From Nitrincola lacisaponensis (lineage in GTDB: Bacteria > Pseudomonadota > Gammaproteobacteria > Pseudomonadales > Balneatricaceae), in NCBI RefSeq assembly GCF_000691225.1, contig NZ_JMSZ01000016.1:620001-684000 (forward strand): DNA of 64,000 nucleotides. Direction: 5' to 3'. Within the stretch, counting starts at the first letter, position 1, and each line of letters opens with the position of its first letter. The notes beneath the pieces are model-generated. The model ran no database searches, was not told where the DNA came from, and saw only the letters and a list, made by a program, of their open reading frames with translations. This document shows positions 55,731 through 64,000 of the stretch, one piece after another. Made by a program: the position numbers and the translations under genes.

Positions 55731-56948
55731 ATGTCCGACGTCAACAAGGTAGTTCTGGCTTACTCCGGTGGTCTGGATACCTCTGTGATAGTGCGCTGGT
55801 TGCAGGATACTTATCAGTGTGAAGTGGTAACCTTTACGGCTGACCTGGGTCAGGGTGAAGAAGTGGAACCGGCACGTGCCAAAGCGCAGGCGCTGGGAGT
55901 CAAAGAGATCTACATTGAAGATCTTCGTGAAGAGTTTGTGCGTGATTATGTGTTCCCGATGTTCCGCGCCAATGCCATTTATGAAGGTGAGTACCTGTTG
56001 GGTACCTCGATTGCGCGCCCGCTGATCGCCAAACGCCTGATTGAAATTGCCAATGCGACCGGTGCGGATGCCATCTCTCACGGTGCGACAGGTAAGGGGA
56101 ATGATCAGGTGCGCTTCGAGCTGGGTGCTTATGCACTGAAGCCGGGTGTTAAAGTGATTGCTCCCTGGCGTGAGTGGGATCTGACCTCCCGTGAAACGCT
56201 GATGAAATATTGTGAAGAGCGCAATATTCCGGTGGATTTCAGCAACAAGAAAAAGAAATCTCCTTATTCGATGGATGCCAACCTGCTGCATATCTCTTAT
56301 GAAGGGGATCTACTGGAAAATCCGTGGAATGAAGCTGAAGAAGATATGTGGCGCTGGAGCGTCAGTCCTGAAGCTGCACCTGACCAGCCGACGTATCTGG
56401 AACTGACCTATGAGCAGGGCGATATTGTTGCGATCAATGGCGAGCGCATGAGTCCGGCAACCGTACTGGAAACACTGAACAAGATCGGTGGTGCCAATGG
56501 TGTGGGTCGACTGGATATCGTGGAAAACCGTTTCGTCGGTATGAAGTCACGTGGCTGCTATGAAACACCGGGTGGCACCATCATGATGAAAGCGCATCGC
56601 GGTATTGAGTCTCTGACACTGGATCGTGAAGCCGCACATCTGAAAGATGAGCTGATGCCCCGCTATGCCAAGCTGATCTATAACGGCTTCTGGTGGTCAG
56701 AAGAGCGCAAGATGCTGCAGCAGATGATCGACTACTCCCAGCGTCATGTGAATGGTGATGTGCGCGTCAAACTCTATAAAGGTAGTGTGAGTGTCGTTGG
56801 CCGTCGCTCTGCTGACAGTCTGTTTGATGAAAGCATTGCAACCTTTGAAGACGATGCCGGTTCATACAACCAGAAAGACGCTGAAGGCTTCATCAAGCTG
56901 AACGCGCTGCGTATGCGTATTGCTGCCAGCAAAGGTCGTCAGTTCTGA
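55731..56948 (+). CDS. argG: Argininosuccinate synthase ArgG
   Basis: A 405-residue synthetase: [19 protein letters not shown] (PP-loop), [32 protein letters not shown], and [17 protein letters not shown]. Joins citrulline and aspartate with ATP, the step after ArgF. The ATG at 55731 follows GGGAGC; upstream in-frame codons are not homologous. It lies 98 bp after motY with its own leader. Confidence 0.97.
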   Translation: MSDVNKVVLAYSGGLDTSVIVRWLQDTYQCEVVTFTADLGQGEEVEPARAKAQALGVKEIYIEDLREEFVRDYVFPMFRANAIYEGEYLLGTSIARPLIAKRLIEIANATGADAISHGATGKGNDQVRFELGAYALKPGVKVIAPWREWDLTSRETLMKYCEERNIPVDFSNKKKKSPYSMDANLLHISYEGDLLENPWNEAEEDMWRWSVSPEAAPDQPTYLELTYEQGDIVAINGERMSPATVLETLNKIGGANGVGRLDIVENRFVGMKSRGCYETPGGTIMMKAHRGIESLTLDREAAHLKDELMPRYAKLIYNGFWWSEERKMLQQMIDYSQRHVNGDVRVKLYKGSVSVVGRRSADSLFDESIATFEDDAGSYNQKDAEGFIKLNALRMRIAASKGRQF

Positions 56949-56970
56949 TCTCCGTTGTGCATTTAACCCT

Positions 56971-57003
56971 GTTACTGCCAGGCTGGAACTGCCTGGCAGT
57001 AAC
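56971..57003. repeat. 13-bp perfect inverted repeat after argG
   Basis: GTTACTGCCAGGC (56971-56983) and its exact inverse (56991-57003) flank a 7-base loop, 22 bases after the argG stop. The tail lacks a T run, so it may stabilise the 3' end rather than terminate. Confidence 0.55.
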
Positions 57004-57155
57004 ACGGCCTTGATGTTGTGCTGCCTGGCAATCTGTACTCTTCTCAAACCACGGAAAAGGTGAGTGCGTCTGTCCCTCTGACTGAAAGGGTGTGATAGTG
57101 GTAATTAGGCTCAATTTCATGCTACTTTTCAGATAGTTATTAAGAAATCTGGGCC

Positions 57156-58730
57156 ATGACAGCACTTTTCTCTGATCAGACAGTCCTTATCGTTGAAAAA
57201 AATCTGGAAGAGCTGGAGCAGCTTCGACAGATTTTGTCGGCTATGGGCTTTCGGAAAATTGAAGTGGCTTCCTCGGTGAATATGGCGGCAAGCCTGTTGG
57301 CTGAAGTGCGAGTTGACTTGTGTTTTCTGGTGTATGATCTGGGGCGGGATGAAAAAAACGGCCTGCAGGTGCTGCAACAGCTCAAAGCCGCTGGGCGACC
57401 CAGCTATGCCACCTGTTTCCTGTTGGTGGTTGAACCACAAAAGCTCAGTTTGTTGATGGGTTCTCCGGATCTCTCGGCAGACGGTTATCTTGCCAAACCT
57501 TATGATCAGCTAAAGCTGCGAGCCCAGCTGGAAAAACAGCTGCGTATCAAACGCTGTATCGCTCAGGTCGAACGTTTTCGTGATCAGCGTGACTGGGACC
57601 AGGCGTTGGAAGAGTGTGAGCGGTTACAGAAACAGTTTCCGGCACTGGGAGTGTTGATCTTTCGGATCAAGGGGCTCGTATATCTGGAACAGCAGCAATA
57701 CCAGAAAGCGCTGGCCGTGTTTGAGCGTATACGTCAGGCGCATGATAAACCCTGGGTGCATGTTGCCTTGGGACTGACGGCCTATGATATGACAGATTAT
57801 CAGCGTGCACGTCGTGAAATGACCCAGGTTATTGAAGAGCAGCAGGTGTGTCAGGAGGCCTTTCTGATCATGGCCAGGATTCACTGGCTCAGTGGTGAGC
57901 GCAGTCAATGTGTCACGCTGTTACGCAAGGCCGTAATGCTGCAACCAACCATGCCGGTATTACAGGGTGAACTGGGCAATCGGGCAGCGTTTTCAGAGGA
58001 GTTGAGTGTTGCGGCTGACGGCTTTCGTCAGGCAGTTCAGCATGCCCGGCATACCGCGCTGCAGAATCCGGAGTACTATTTTGGCCTGGTGCGGGTCATT
58101 CAGCAGTTAATTGCGGACAAGCCGGATCGTACCGCCGAGTTTATTGCCGAGGCGATCCGGGTACTGGAGTCAGTGGTTCACGATTGCATGGATGATCCGC
58201 AAATACGTTTTCGTGCCCGTTTGATTGCCGCCGAGATCTATCGACAGAATGGTGAGCATCAGAATGCAGATTTTGCGGCAGGTGATGCGTTGGCGCAGTT
58301 TCGCAAGATTCCACTGAATGCACAGCTCAGTGTTGTGGATTTGCTGGCCGATGGCCTTGAATCGACGCGCTTTGCGGTGCAGGCAGCCGAGCTGAAGCAG
58401 GAAGTATCCCGATCAATGCCTTCTGTAGAGTGGGGTAAAAGCAATCTGAAAGGGATGTTGTCATTTCGTCAGAAAGCCATGGATGAGGCCTTTAAGTCGT
58501 TTGAACAGGCCTGGTTGGCTGATCCGGGCAACCCAGGTGTGGGTCTGAATCTGTTGCAGACGGGTATTGAATCCTTGCGTCGACAGACCGCACAGCCACA
58601 GATCGTCAAGCGCTGCAGTGAAATTGTAAACGCACTGCACTACGGCTCGCTCAGCGGCAAGCAACAGCAGCGTTATCAGATGCTGAGTGAGCGTTTTGGT
58701 GATCTCATCCGGGAAGCAGAGATTGCATAA
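57156..58730 (+). CDS. Receiver-like / TPR protein
   Basis: A 524-residue protein with an N-terminal response-regulator receiver-like domain (about 8-125) and a C-terminal run of TPR-type helices (about 145-500; LVYLEQQQYQKALAVFERI is one repeat). The phospho-accepting Asp is in LVYDLG and the Lys in LAKPYD. However, the usual acidic pair is EK (VLIVEKN) and the Thr/Ser position reads VV, so it may be a degenerate receiver. No output DNA-binding domain is present. Such proteins bind partners; the kinase is unknown. It lies 47 bp before the mevalonate operon. Confidence 0.82.
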   Translation: MTALFSDQTVLIVEKNLEELEQLRQILSAMGFRKIEVASSVNMAASLLAEVRVDLCFLVYDLGRDEKNGLQVLQQLKAAGRPSYATCFLLVVEPQKLSLLMGSPDLSADGYLAKPYDQLKLRAQLEKQLRIKRCIAQVERFRDQRDWDQALEECERLQKQFPALGVLIFRIKGLVYLEQQQYQKALAVFERIRQAHDKPWVHVALGLTAYDMTDYQRARREMTQVIEEQQVCQEAFLIMARIHWLSGERSQCVTLLRKAVMLQPTMPVLQGELGNRAAFSEELSVAADGFRQAVQHARHTALQNPEYYFGLVRVIQQLIADKPDRTAEFIAEAIRVLESVVHDCMDDPQIRFRARLIAAEIYRQNGEHQNADFAAGDALAQFRKIPLNAQLSVVDLLADGLESTRFAVQAAELKQEVSRSMPSVEWGKSNLKGMLSFRQKAMDEAFKSFEQAWLADPGNPGVGLNLLQTGIESLRRQTAQPQIVKRCSEIVNALHYGSLSGKQQQRYQMLSERFGDLIREAEIA

Positions 58731-58777
58731 GCGGGTACAGGTGGCTAAAATTCTGCGTTTCTTTGGTTCGGGAAGCT

Positions 58778-59815
58778 ATGAAGTCTCATAAAATTCTGCA
58801 GGCACCTATTCCCATGCGTTGGGTAGGCCCCCTGAAAATCACCGGCCAGACTCTGAATGAAAAAATCAGTGTGCCTCTGGCAACCTATGAAACGCCATTG
58901 TGGCACTCTGTGGGCCGTGGTGCGCGTGTTTCTGTGCTGACGGACGGAATACTGACCAGCGTGATTGATGAGCGTATGACTCGCTCGATTTTGCTGGAAG
59001 CTGATAATGCCATGGAGGCACACCTGGCACTGCAGTCGCTGATGCGGCGTCAGGACGAGCTTAATCAGGTGGTAGCGACGACCAGTCGGTTTGCGCGTCT
59101 GATTGATATGCACAGCCAGATCGTTGGTAACCTGATCTATTTGCGTCTGGAGTTCACGACGGGTGATGCTTCAGGCCACAATATGGTGACCAATGCAGCA
59201 GATACGCTGATCCCCTGGATACTGCAGCAGTATCCTCAGCTACGCTACAGTTCCATTTCGGCAAACTATTGTTCCGATAAAAAAGCGACTGCCGTTAACG
59301 GTATTCTTGGTCGGGGCAAGTATGTTGTCAGTGAAATCCTGATTTCACGTGATCTGTGCGAGCGCAAGCTGAACACCACGCCTGAGAAAGTGGTGGAACT
59401 GAATGTACGTAAAAATCTGATCGGAACCCTGATTGCGGGTGGTGTGCGCAGTGCCAATGCGCACTATGCCAATATGTTGCTCGGGTTTTACCTGGCGACA
59501 GGGCAGGATGCTGCCAATATTATTGAAGGCTCGCAGGGCGTGGTGCATGCTGAAGTACGAGACGACCAGCTGTACTTTTCCTGCACCTTGCCGAATCTTA
59601 TTGTGGGCAGTGTTGGTAATGGCAAGGGGATCGATTTCGTGGAAGAAAACCTGCGCCGTCTGGGCTGTCGGGAAATGCGTGAACCTGGTGAAAATGCCCG
59701 TCGACTGGCGGCAATTTGTGCAGCGACAGTGCTCTGTGGCGAACTGTCACTGCTGAGCGCGCAAACCAATCCTGGTGAGTTGATGGAAGCCCATATCCGA
59801 TTGGAACGTCCATGA
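58778..59815 (+). CDS. Hydroxymethylglutaryl-CoA reductase
   Basis: A 345-residue soluble HMG-CoA reductase catalytic domain with no membrane anchor. The four catalytic residues can be placed: E38 in PLATYETPLW, K168 in NYCSDKKATAVNG, D130 in GDASGHNM, and H339 in MEAHIRLER. ENARRLAAICAATVLCGELSL matches class I-like enzymes. It reduces HMG-CoA to mevalonate. The ATG at 58778 has GGGAAG upstream; a TTG five codons earlier is less likely. First gene of a mevalonate operon, overlapping fni by four bases. Confidence 0.93.
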   Translation: MKSHKILQAPIPMRWVGPLKITGQTLNEKISVPLATYETPLWHSVGRGARVSVLTDGILTSVIDERMTRSILLEADNAMEAHLALQSLMRRQDELNQVVATTSRFARLIDMHSQIVGNLIYLRLEFTTGDASGHNMVTNAADTLIPWILQQYPQLRYSSISANYCSDKKATAVNGILGRGKYVVSEILISRDLCERKLNTTPEKVVELNVRKNLIGTLIAGGVRSANAHYANMLLGFYLATGQDAANIIEGSQGVVHAEVRDDQLYFSCTLPNLIVGSVGNGKGIDFVEENLRRLGCREMREPGENARRLAAICAATVLCGELSLLSAQTNPGELMEAHIRLERP

Positions 59816-60843
59816 GAGATCAGACCAATAGCCGCAAGATAGAGCATATCCGTGCCATAGAGCAAGACGGTCTGACAGATCGTCAGGGGCATTGGTTTGA
59901 TCAGATCCAACTGACACATCGGGCGTTGCCCGAGCTGTCGCTGGATGAGGTAGATCCGCGTTGTCAGTTTCTCGGTAAAACACTCAGTTTCCCGTTATTG
60001 ATTTCCTCCATGACCGGTGGTGATCATGAGCTGGTGCGTCGTATCAACCGCAATCTGGCTATTGCAGCCGAGCGTTGTCAGGTCGCGATGGGAGTGGGCT
60101 CCCAGCGGGTGATGTTCAGCTCACCGGAAGCCAGTGAAAGTTTTGCACTGCGTCAGTTGGCACCCACTACTGTGCTGATTGCCAATATTGGTGCGGTGCA
60201 GTTGAACTACGGTATGACATTGGAGCAGGTGCGTCAGGCGATTGATCTGCTCCAGGCCGATGGTTTGTTTCTGCACTTGAACCCTCTACAGGAGGCTGTG
60301 CAACCTGAGGGTGATACGAATTTTACCGGTCTGACCCAGGCAATTGGGCGTTTACAGGCCGAGTTACCAGTACCCATTATTTTGAAAGAAGTCGGGTCAG
60401 GGTTGTCACCAGCGGATATTCAGGCAGGTTTGCAGCAGCAGATTCGCTACTTTGACCTGGCTGGGCGCGGCGGCACCTCCTGGAGCCGTATAGAGCACCA
60501 CCGTCGTACAGACCCGCTTGCTGATATTGGCCTGAAATTTCAGGATTGGGGGTTGCCGACACCGCTGGCTTTGAAGCAGGCAGAACCCTTTCTTGATCAG
60601 GCAACGCTGATTGCCAGCGGTGGCATCAGAGATGGGATTGATATGGTGAAATCTGTTATACTCGGCGCCTCGCTTTGTGGGGTGGCGGCGCCGCTGTTAC
60701 AGCCCGCGATGGAATCGGCGGACGCTGTGGTGAGCACCATTGAAAAAATGCGCCGTGAATTTGTTACCGCGATGTTTCTGCTCGGTACCCCGGATACTGC
60801 TGCACTGTTCAGGAACAAAGCGCTTATTGTCGAAGAGCGTTAA
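59812..60843 (+). CDS. fni: Isopentenyl-diphosphate isomerase, type 2
   Basis: A 343-residue FMN-dependent isomerase: RKIEHIRAIEQDG, SSMTGGDHELVRRINRNLA, ERCQVAMGVGSQR, AGRGGTSWSRIEHHR and ASGGIRDG are family signatures. It interconverts IPP and DMAPP. Position after HMG-CoA reductase with a four-base overlap (ATGA) implies co-translation. Type 2 enzymes commonly accompany mevalonate clusters in bacteria. Confidence 0.94.
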   Translation: MRDQTNSRKIEHIRAIEQDGLTDRQGHWFDQIQLTHRALPELSLDEVDPRCQFLGKTLSFPLLISSMTGGDHELVRRINRNLAIAAERCQVAMGVGSQRVMFSSPEASESFALRQLAPTTVLIANIGAVQLNYGMTLEQVRQAIDLLQADGLFLHLNPLQEAVQPEGDTNFTGLTQAIGRLQAELPVPIILKEVGSGLSPADIQAGLQQQIRYFDLAGRGGTSWSRIEHHRRTDPLADIGLKFQDWGLPTPLALKQAEPFLDQATLIASGGIRDGIDMVKSVILGASLCGVAAPLLQPAMESADAVVSTIEKMRREFVTAMFLLGTPDTAALFRNKALIVEER

Positions 60844-60858
60844 GGAATCCAACCGACT

Positions 60859-62025
60859 ATGTCAGTAGGTATAGACGAAATCAGCTTTTACACGTCCAGT
60901 TATTATCTGGATTTGCGGACGTTAGCTGAGAAGCAGCAGACTGATCCTGAGAAGTACTACACCGGTATCGGCCAGGAAAAAATGGGCATGGCTGCGCCGG
61001 ATGAAGATATCGTTACCATGGCTGCGAATGCAGCCTTGCCGATTATTGAGCGGGTCGGGTCTGAGGCAGTTGATACACTGCTGTTCGCGACAGAAACCGG
61101 TATAGACCAGTCCAAGTCGGCAGGTGTTTATGTCCACCGTTTGCTGGGCATGCATGCCAATTGCCGTGTCGTCGAATTGAAACAGGCTTGCTACAGTGCA
61201 ACCGCTGCCCTGCAGATGGCTTGTGCACTGGTCGCGCGCCGCCCAGAGAGCAAGGTGCTGGTTATTGCCTCGGATATTGCCCGTTATGATCTCAATACAC
61301 CGGGTGAGGCAACGCAGGGGTGTGGCGCAGTGGCGATGCTGATCAGCCATAATCCACGTATTCTGAGCGTGTCTCCGGATGTAGGTAACTACACGGATGA
61401 TGTCATGGATTTCTGGCGTCCCAATTACCGCAGTACAGCCCTGGTGGATGGTAAGTACTCCACCAAGATTTATCTGCGTGCACTGAAAAAGGCCTGGGAA
61501 CATTTCACCGCTGTCAGTCCTTTGCAGTTCAACGACTTCAGTTACTTTTGCTACCATCTGCCGTTCAGCCGCATGGCCCAGAAAGCGCATCAGCATCTGG
61601 CCAAGCTGAACCACTGTGCCTTGACTCCGGAACAGATTGAGCAGCAGATTGCCGATACACTCTTGTATAACCAGGCGATAGGCAACAGCTACACAGCGTC
61701 TATTTACATAGGCCTGTGCTCTTTGCTGGACCATCTTGAGGCGGATCTCTCCGGTCAGCAGATCGGCTTTTTCAGCTATGGTTCTGGCTGTGTGGCCGAA
61801 TTCTTTGCCGGACAGATTCAGCCGGGATACCGTGAAGGCCTGCATACCGAGCGTCATCGGGCGTTACTGGCACAGCGGCAGGAAATTAATTACGACGAGT
61901 ACCTGTCACTTTACCGTTACCCGGATCCCCAACAGGGTGAAAGTGTCGAAATACCCCAGACCACTCAGGGGCGTTTCCGCCTGGCGGCCATTACCCATCA
62001 TAAACGCGAATACATTCCCTGCTAA
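60859..62025 (+). CDS. Hydroxymethylglutaryl-CoA synthase
   Basis: A 388-residue thiolase-fold synthase condensing acetyl-CoA and acetoacetyl-CoA. The catalytic triad is at the standard places for bacterial enzymes: E79 (FATETGID), C111 (KQACYSATAAL) and H232 (YHLPF). GYGSGC-type sequence appears as FSYGSGCVAEFF. Lies 15 bp after fni. Its stop overlaps the mevalonate kinase start (TAATG). Confidence 0.95.
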   Translation: MSVGIDEISFYTSSYYLDLRTLAEKQQTDPEKYYTGIGQEKMGMAAPDEDIVTMAANAALPIIERVGSEAVDTLLFATETGIDQSKSAGVYVHRLLGMHANCRVVELKQACYSATAALQMACALVARRPESKVLVIASDIARYDLNTPGEATQGCGAVAMLISHNPRILSVSPDVGNYTDDVMDFWRPNYRSTALVDGKYSTKIYLRALKKAWEHFTAVSPLQFNDFSYFCYHLPFSRMAQKAHQHLAKLNHCALTPEQIEQQIADTLLYNQAIGNSYTASIYIGLCSLLDHLEADLSGQQIGFFSYGSGCVAEFFAGQIQPGYREGLHTERHRALLAQRQEINYDEYLSLYRYPDPQQGESVEIPQTTQGRFRLAAITHHKREYIPC

Positions 62026-63017
62026 TGCGTGCCGCCTCTGCGCCCGGTAAGGTCATCCTCACAGGTGAGCACGCTGTGGTGCATGGCGGCGCGGCGCTTG
62101 CCGTAGCTATCCAGCGTCATATACGGGCTGTATTCATCCCAGACCATTCATCTGAGCTGCGCTGGAAAGATCCTTTTAGTGGGCAGATTCAACACATCAC
62201 CGAATCCGTTCTGCGCGAACGAGCGGCCTTGCTGGATGCGCGTTATCGTGCGTGGCAGCAAGGTGATTTGTCGGTCCAGGCGATACTGCCAACACCTGCG
62301 GATCTGTTGATCTACACCCTGAGTCAGGCGCTGCCGCAGGAGCCGTTGAGCGGTGGTGACCTGACCTGGCGTTCCGATCTGCCAGTTGGGGCGGGAATGG
62401 GATCTTCAGCCGCGTTCATTGCGGTAATCTTGAAGCTTTTTTCGAGCGCACCCCTGAGTCATCATGAGTTACTGCGTCAGGTACAGTTCTGCGAGCGCTT
62501 GCAGCATGGCAAAGGCAGTTTTATTGATGCTGCCAGCGTCAGCCTGGGCGGTACGGTGCGTGTTCAGGGAACACATATAGAGCCTTTGCAGGCTTCTGGT
62601 GTGAACCCGGACAGTTACTGGATTTTTACCGGCACACCCTTGTCCACCACCGGAGAATGTGTAGAGCAGGTGCGACAGCAGTTCACAGGGTCATCCATTT
62701 GGCAGGCCTTTGCCGATATCGAGCATCAGTGGTTATCCGCCAGTGTGCTCCAGCGAGCTGAATTGATACGCCAGAACCATCGTCTGTTGTGTCAGTTGGG
62801 AGTCGTACCAGAAGCGACCCGGCGTCTGGTTGCACAGATTGAAGCTCTGGGTGGTGCCGCCAAGGTGTCAGGCGCTGGCAGCATTCGGGGTGATGCCGCC
62901 GGGCTGTTATTGGTCTGGTTGCCCGAGCATCAGCCGGATGCGCTGTCATTGCCAGCGGGTGCTGTCTGGGGAGCGTTGCAGGAGGAACCACAGGGTGCCA
63001 CAGACTTCCAGCTTTAA
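62025..63017 (+). CDS. Mevalonate kinase (GHMP family)
   Basis: A 330-residue GHMP kinase. Motif 1 SAPGKVILTGEHAVVHGG with the mevalonate-type HAVV, motif 2 DLPVGAGMGSSAA (about 120-131, ATP phosphate loop), the FIDAASVSLGG segment with a candidate catalytic Asp, and motif 3 AAKVSGAGSIRGD. Phosphorylates mevalonate to 5-phosphomevalonate. It overlaps the upstream synthase by one base and the downstream GHMP gene by 23 bases. Confidence 0.88.
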   Translation: MRAASAPGKVILTGEHAVVHGGAALAVAIQRHIRAVFIPDHSSELRWKDPFSGQIQHITESVLRERAALLDARYRAWQQGDLSVQAILPTPADLLIYTLSQALPQEPLSGGDLTWRSDLPVGAGMGSSAAFIAVILKLFSSAPLSHHELLRQVQFCERLQHGKGSFIDAASVSLGGTVRVQGTHIEPLQASGVNPDSYWIFTGTPLSTTGECVEQVRQQFTGSSIWQAFADIEHQWLSASVLQRAELIRQNHRLLCQLGVVPEATRRLVAQIEALGGAAKVSGAGSIRGDAAGLLLVWLPEHQPDALSLPAGAVWGALQEEPQGATDFQL

Positions 63018-63951
63018 AGTATCTGCACCCGGCAGCACGCTGTTGATGGGTGAGCATGCCGTACTGCGCGGAGAGCCTGCGCTGGTTTGTGCGGTGGATT
63101 CTCGCATGGAATTGACGGTGACCCCCCGGACTGATCGTCGGGTACTGATCGACAGTGCGTTAGGTCATTATGCGGCGTCACTGGATGAGTTGCCGGATCA
63201 TCCTGAGCTGCGCTTTGTGTTGACGGCGTTGCGTCACTATCGTCCTCACCTGCATCAGGGTATGGAACTGGTGATCCGCTCCGCTTTCGAGTCCACCATA
63301 GGCTTGGGTTCTTCCGCTGCCATTACCGCTGCGCTGGTGACCGCGCTGGATCATTTGACCGGTCTTGAACGTGACCTGCCAGCACGTTTTCGTCAGGGGC
63401 TGGCGATTATCCATGAGGTACAGCAGGGGCGGGGATCGGGTGCTGATCTGGCTGCCAGTCTGTACGGTGGTTTGTTGAGATTTACCACTGACCCTGTCAC
63501 CTTTACCCCGCTGAACTTTTCGCAGACACTGACCCTGTCGCTGTTTTATTCCGGCTATAAAATGAAAACGGCAGAAGTGTTGCAGCAGGTAGAGCAACAA
63601 TGGCACCGCCAGCCAGAGCTGTTGCAGGCACTTTATCGCTTAATGGGACAAACCACCCAAGCAACTGAAAAAGCGCTGGCGCAGGGAGACCTGACTGAAC
63701 TGGGGCGACTGATGAATGTCTACCAGGGATTGATGGATGCGCTGGGTGTGTGTGATGCGACCCTGTCTCGCATGGTCTACGCTTTGCGGCAGGACCCGCA
63801 GGTATTGGGCGCTAAAATATCCGGATCGGGATTGGGTGATTGTGTGTTGGCCCTATCTCGGGCCGTGGTAAATGAACTGCCACTACATCAGCGCCTGGAT
63901 GTTCGGCCCGCGGCCGCCGGTGTGTTGATACACCATGGCGCCGACAAGTAG
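62995..63951 (+). CDS. Second GHMP kinase, probably phosphomevalonate kinase
   Basis: A 318-residue GHMP kinase: SAPGSTLLMGEHAVLRGEPA (Ser in place of the usual Lys of motif 1), STIGLGSSAAI, GRGSGADLAASLYGG and KISGSGLGDCVLAL. The GADLAASLYGG segment resembles phosphomevalonate kinases more than mevalonate kinases, which would complete the route; a second mevalonate kinase cannot be excluded. The GTG at 62995 is chosen for GGAGGA eight bases upstream; the longer frame from 62830 overlaps the previous gene too far. Confidence 0.8.
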   Translation: MPQTSSFKVSAPGSTLLMGEHAVLRGEPALVCAVDSRMELTVTPRTDRRVLIDSALGHYAASLDELPDHPELRFVLTALRHYRPHLHQGMELVIRSAFESTIGLGSSAAITAALVTALDHLTGLERDLPARFRQGLAIIHEVQQGRGSGADLAASLYGGLLRFTTDPVTFTPLNFSQTLTLSLFYSGYKMKTAEVLQQVEQQWHRQPELLQALYRLMGQTTQATEKALAQGDLTELGRLMNVYQGLMDALGVCDATLSRMVYALRQDPQVLGAKISGSGLGDCVLALSRAVVNELPLHQRLDVRPAAAGVLIHHGADK

Positions 63952-63967
63952 TGTGAACGAGGACAGG

Positions 63968-64000
63968 ATGGATAAAGCAGCTGTATTGGCCCCCTGGATT
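63968..64000 (+). CDS. Start of the next operon gene (possibly diphosphomevalonate decarboxylase)
   Basis: Eleven codons are visible: MDKAAVLAPWI, after GAGGACAGG, 16 bp from the second GHMP kinase. The sequence is too short to identify. The operon still lacks a decarboxylase, so diphosphomevalonate decarboxylase is the likely candidate by context alone. Confidence 0.45.
   Translation, partial: MDKAAVLAPWI

Noticed and set aside
60922-61857. 311-codon minus-strand frame inside HMG-CoA synthase
   Set aside because: The sense strand has the full catalytic triad; the antisense frame shows no motif.
62830-62994. N-terminal 55-codon extension of the second GHMP kinase
   Set aside because: It is Cys/Arg/Pro-rich, overlaps the first kinase gene in another frame, and an excellent ribosome site precedes the GTG at 62995.

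Overview
The window reads as ordinary chromosome of a marine, flagellated gammaproteobacterium close to Oceanospirillales/Pseudomonadales. Evidence: a Pseudomonas-like block in the order tRNA-rpoD-dnaG-yqeY-rpsU // tsaD / plsY / folB-folK ... cca-glpE-apaH; argF, grxD, rnt, motY and argG grouped as in pseudomonads; a bacterial voltage-gated Na+ channel; MotY; and TRAP and RND transporters. No database search was possible, so all names rest on motifs, length and context recognised by eye.

Layout. 1-0.46 kb: the 5' end of a tyrosine integrase beside a tRNA-Ile2(CAU) gene, which is the edge of a tRNA-integrated element lying mostly left of the window. 0.5-7 kb: the macromolecular-synthesis operon (rpsU, yqeY, dnaG, rpoD; minus strand) diverging from tsaD, with plsY. 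7-14.2 kb: folate genes, a heme-motif GGDEF/EAL protein, cca-glpE-apaH, msrA and rsmE. 14.2-21.9 kb: a ketone-body module made of a sigma54 activator, acetoacetyl-CoA synthetase, 3-hydroxybutyrate dehydrogenase and a three-gene TRAP transporter, with a visible -24/-12 promoter and tandem upstream activator sites. 22-36.9 kb: a chemoreceptor, a NaChBac-type channel, OsmC, two RND efflux pairs facing tail to tail, a DHH phosphoesterase and a YgiQ-type radical SAM protein. 37-45.4 kb: cspA with a structured leader, a flavodoxin, a nitroreductase, an operon pairing an archaeal-type AMP-phosphorylase-like protein with a PRPP-synthetase-like protein, phhB, purU, a CBS protein, and an overlapping pair resembling DnaT and phage lambda P (helicase loading). 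45.4-57 kb: DUF3549, class II DAHP synthase, metR, a PAS-GGDEF-EAL protein, argF, argD, grxD, rnt, motY (with a near-consensus sigma28 promoter) and argG. 57-64 kb: a receiver-TPR protein followed by a mevalonate-pathway operon (HMG-CoA reductase, type 2 IPP isomerase, HMG-CoA synthase, two GHMP kinases, and the start of one more gene) that runs off the right edge.

Most interesting points: (1) a compact, translationally coupled mevalonate operon in a lineage where the MEP route is usual; (2) the AMP-phosphorylase-like/PRPP-synthetase-like pair, which suggests an undescribed nucleotide-ribose salvage route; (3) the DnaT-like/lambda-P-like pair standing alone on the chromosome; (4) the sigma54-controlled 3-hydroxybutyrate/acetoacetate operon with a TRAP transporter; (5) helically phased TGTACC repeats upstream of the integrase. 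No rRNA, CRISPR array, insertion sequence or replication origin was seen.
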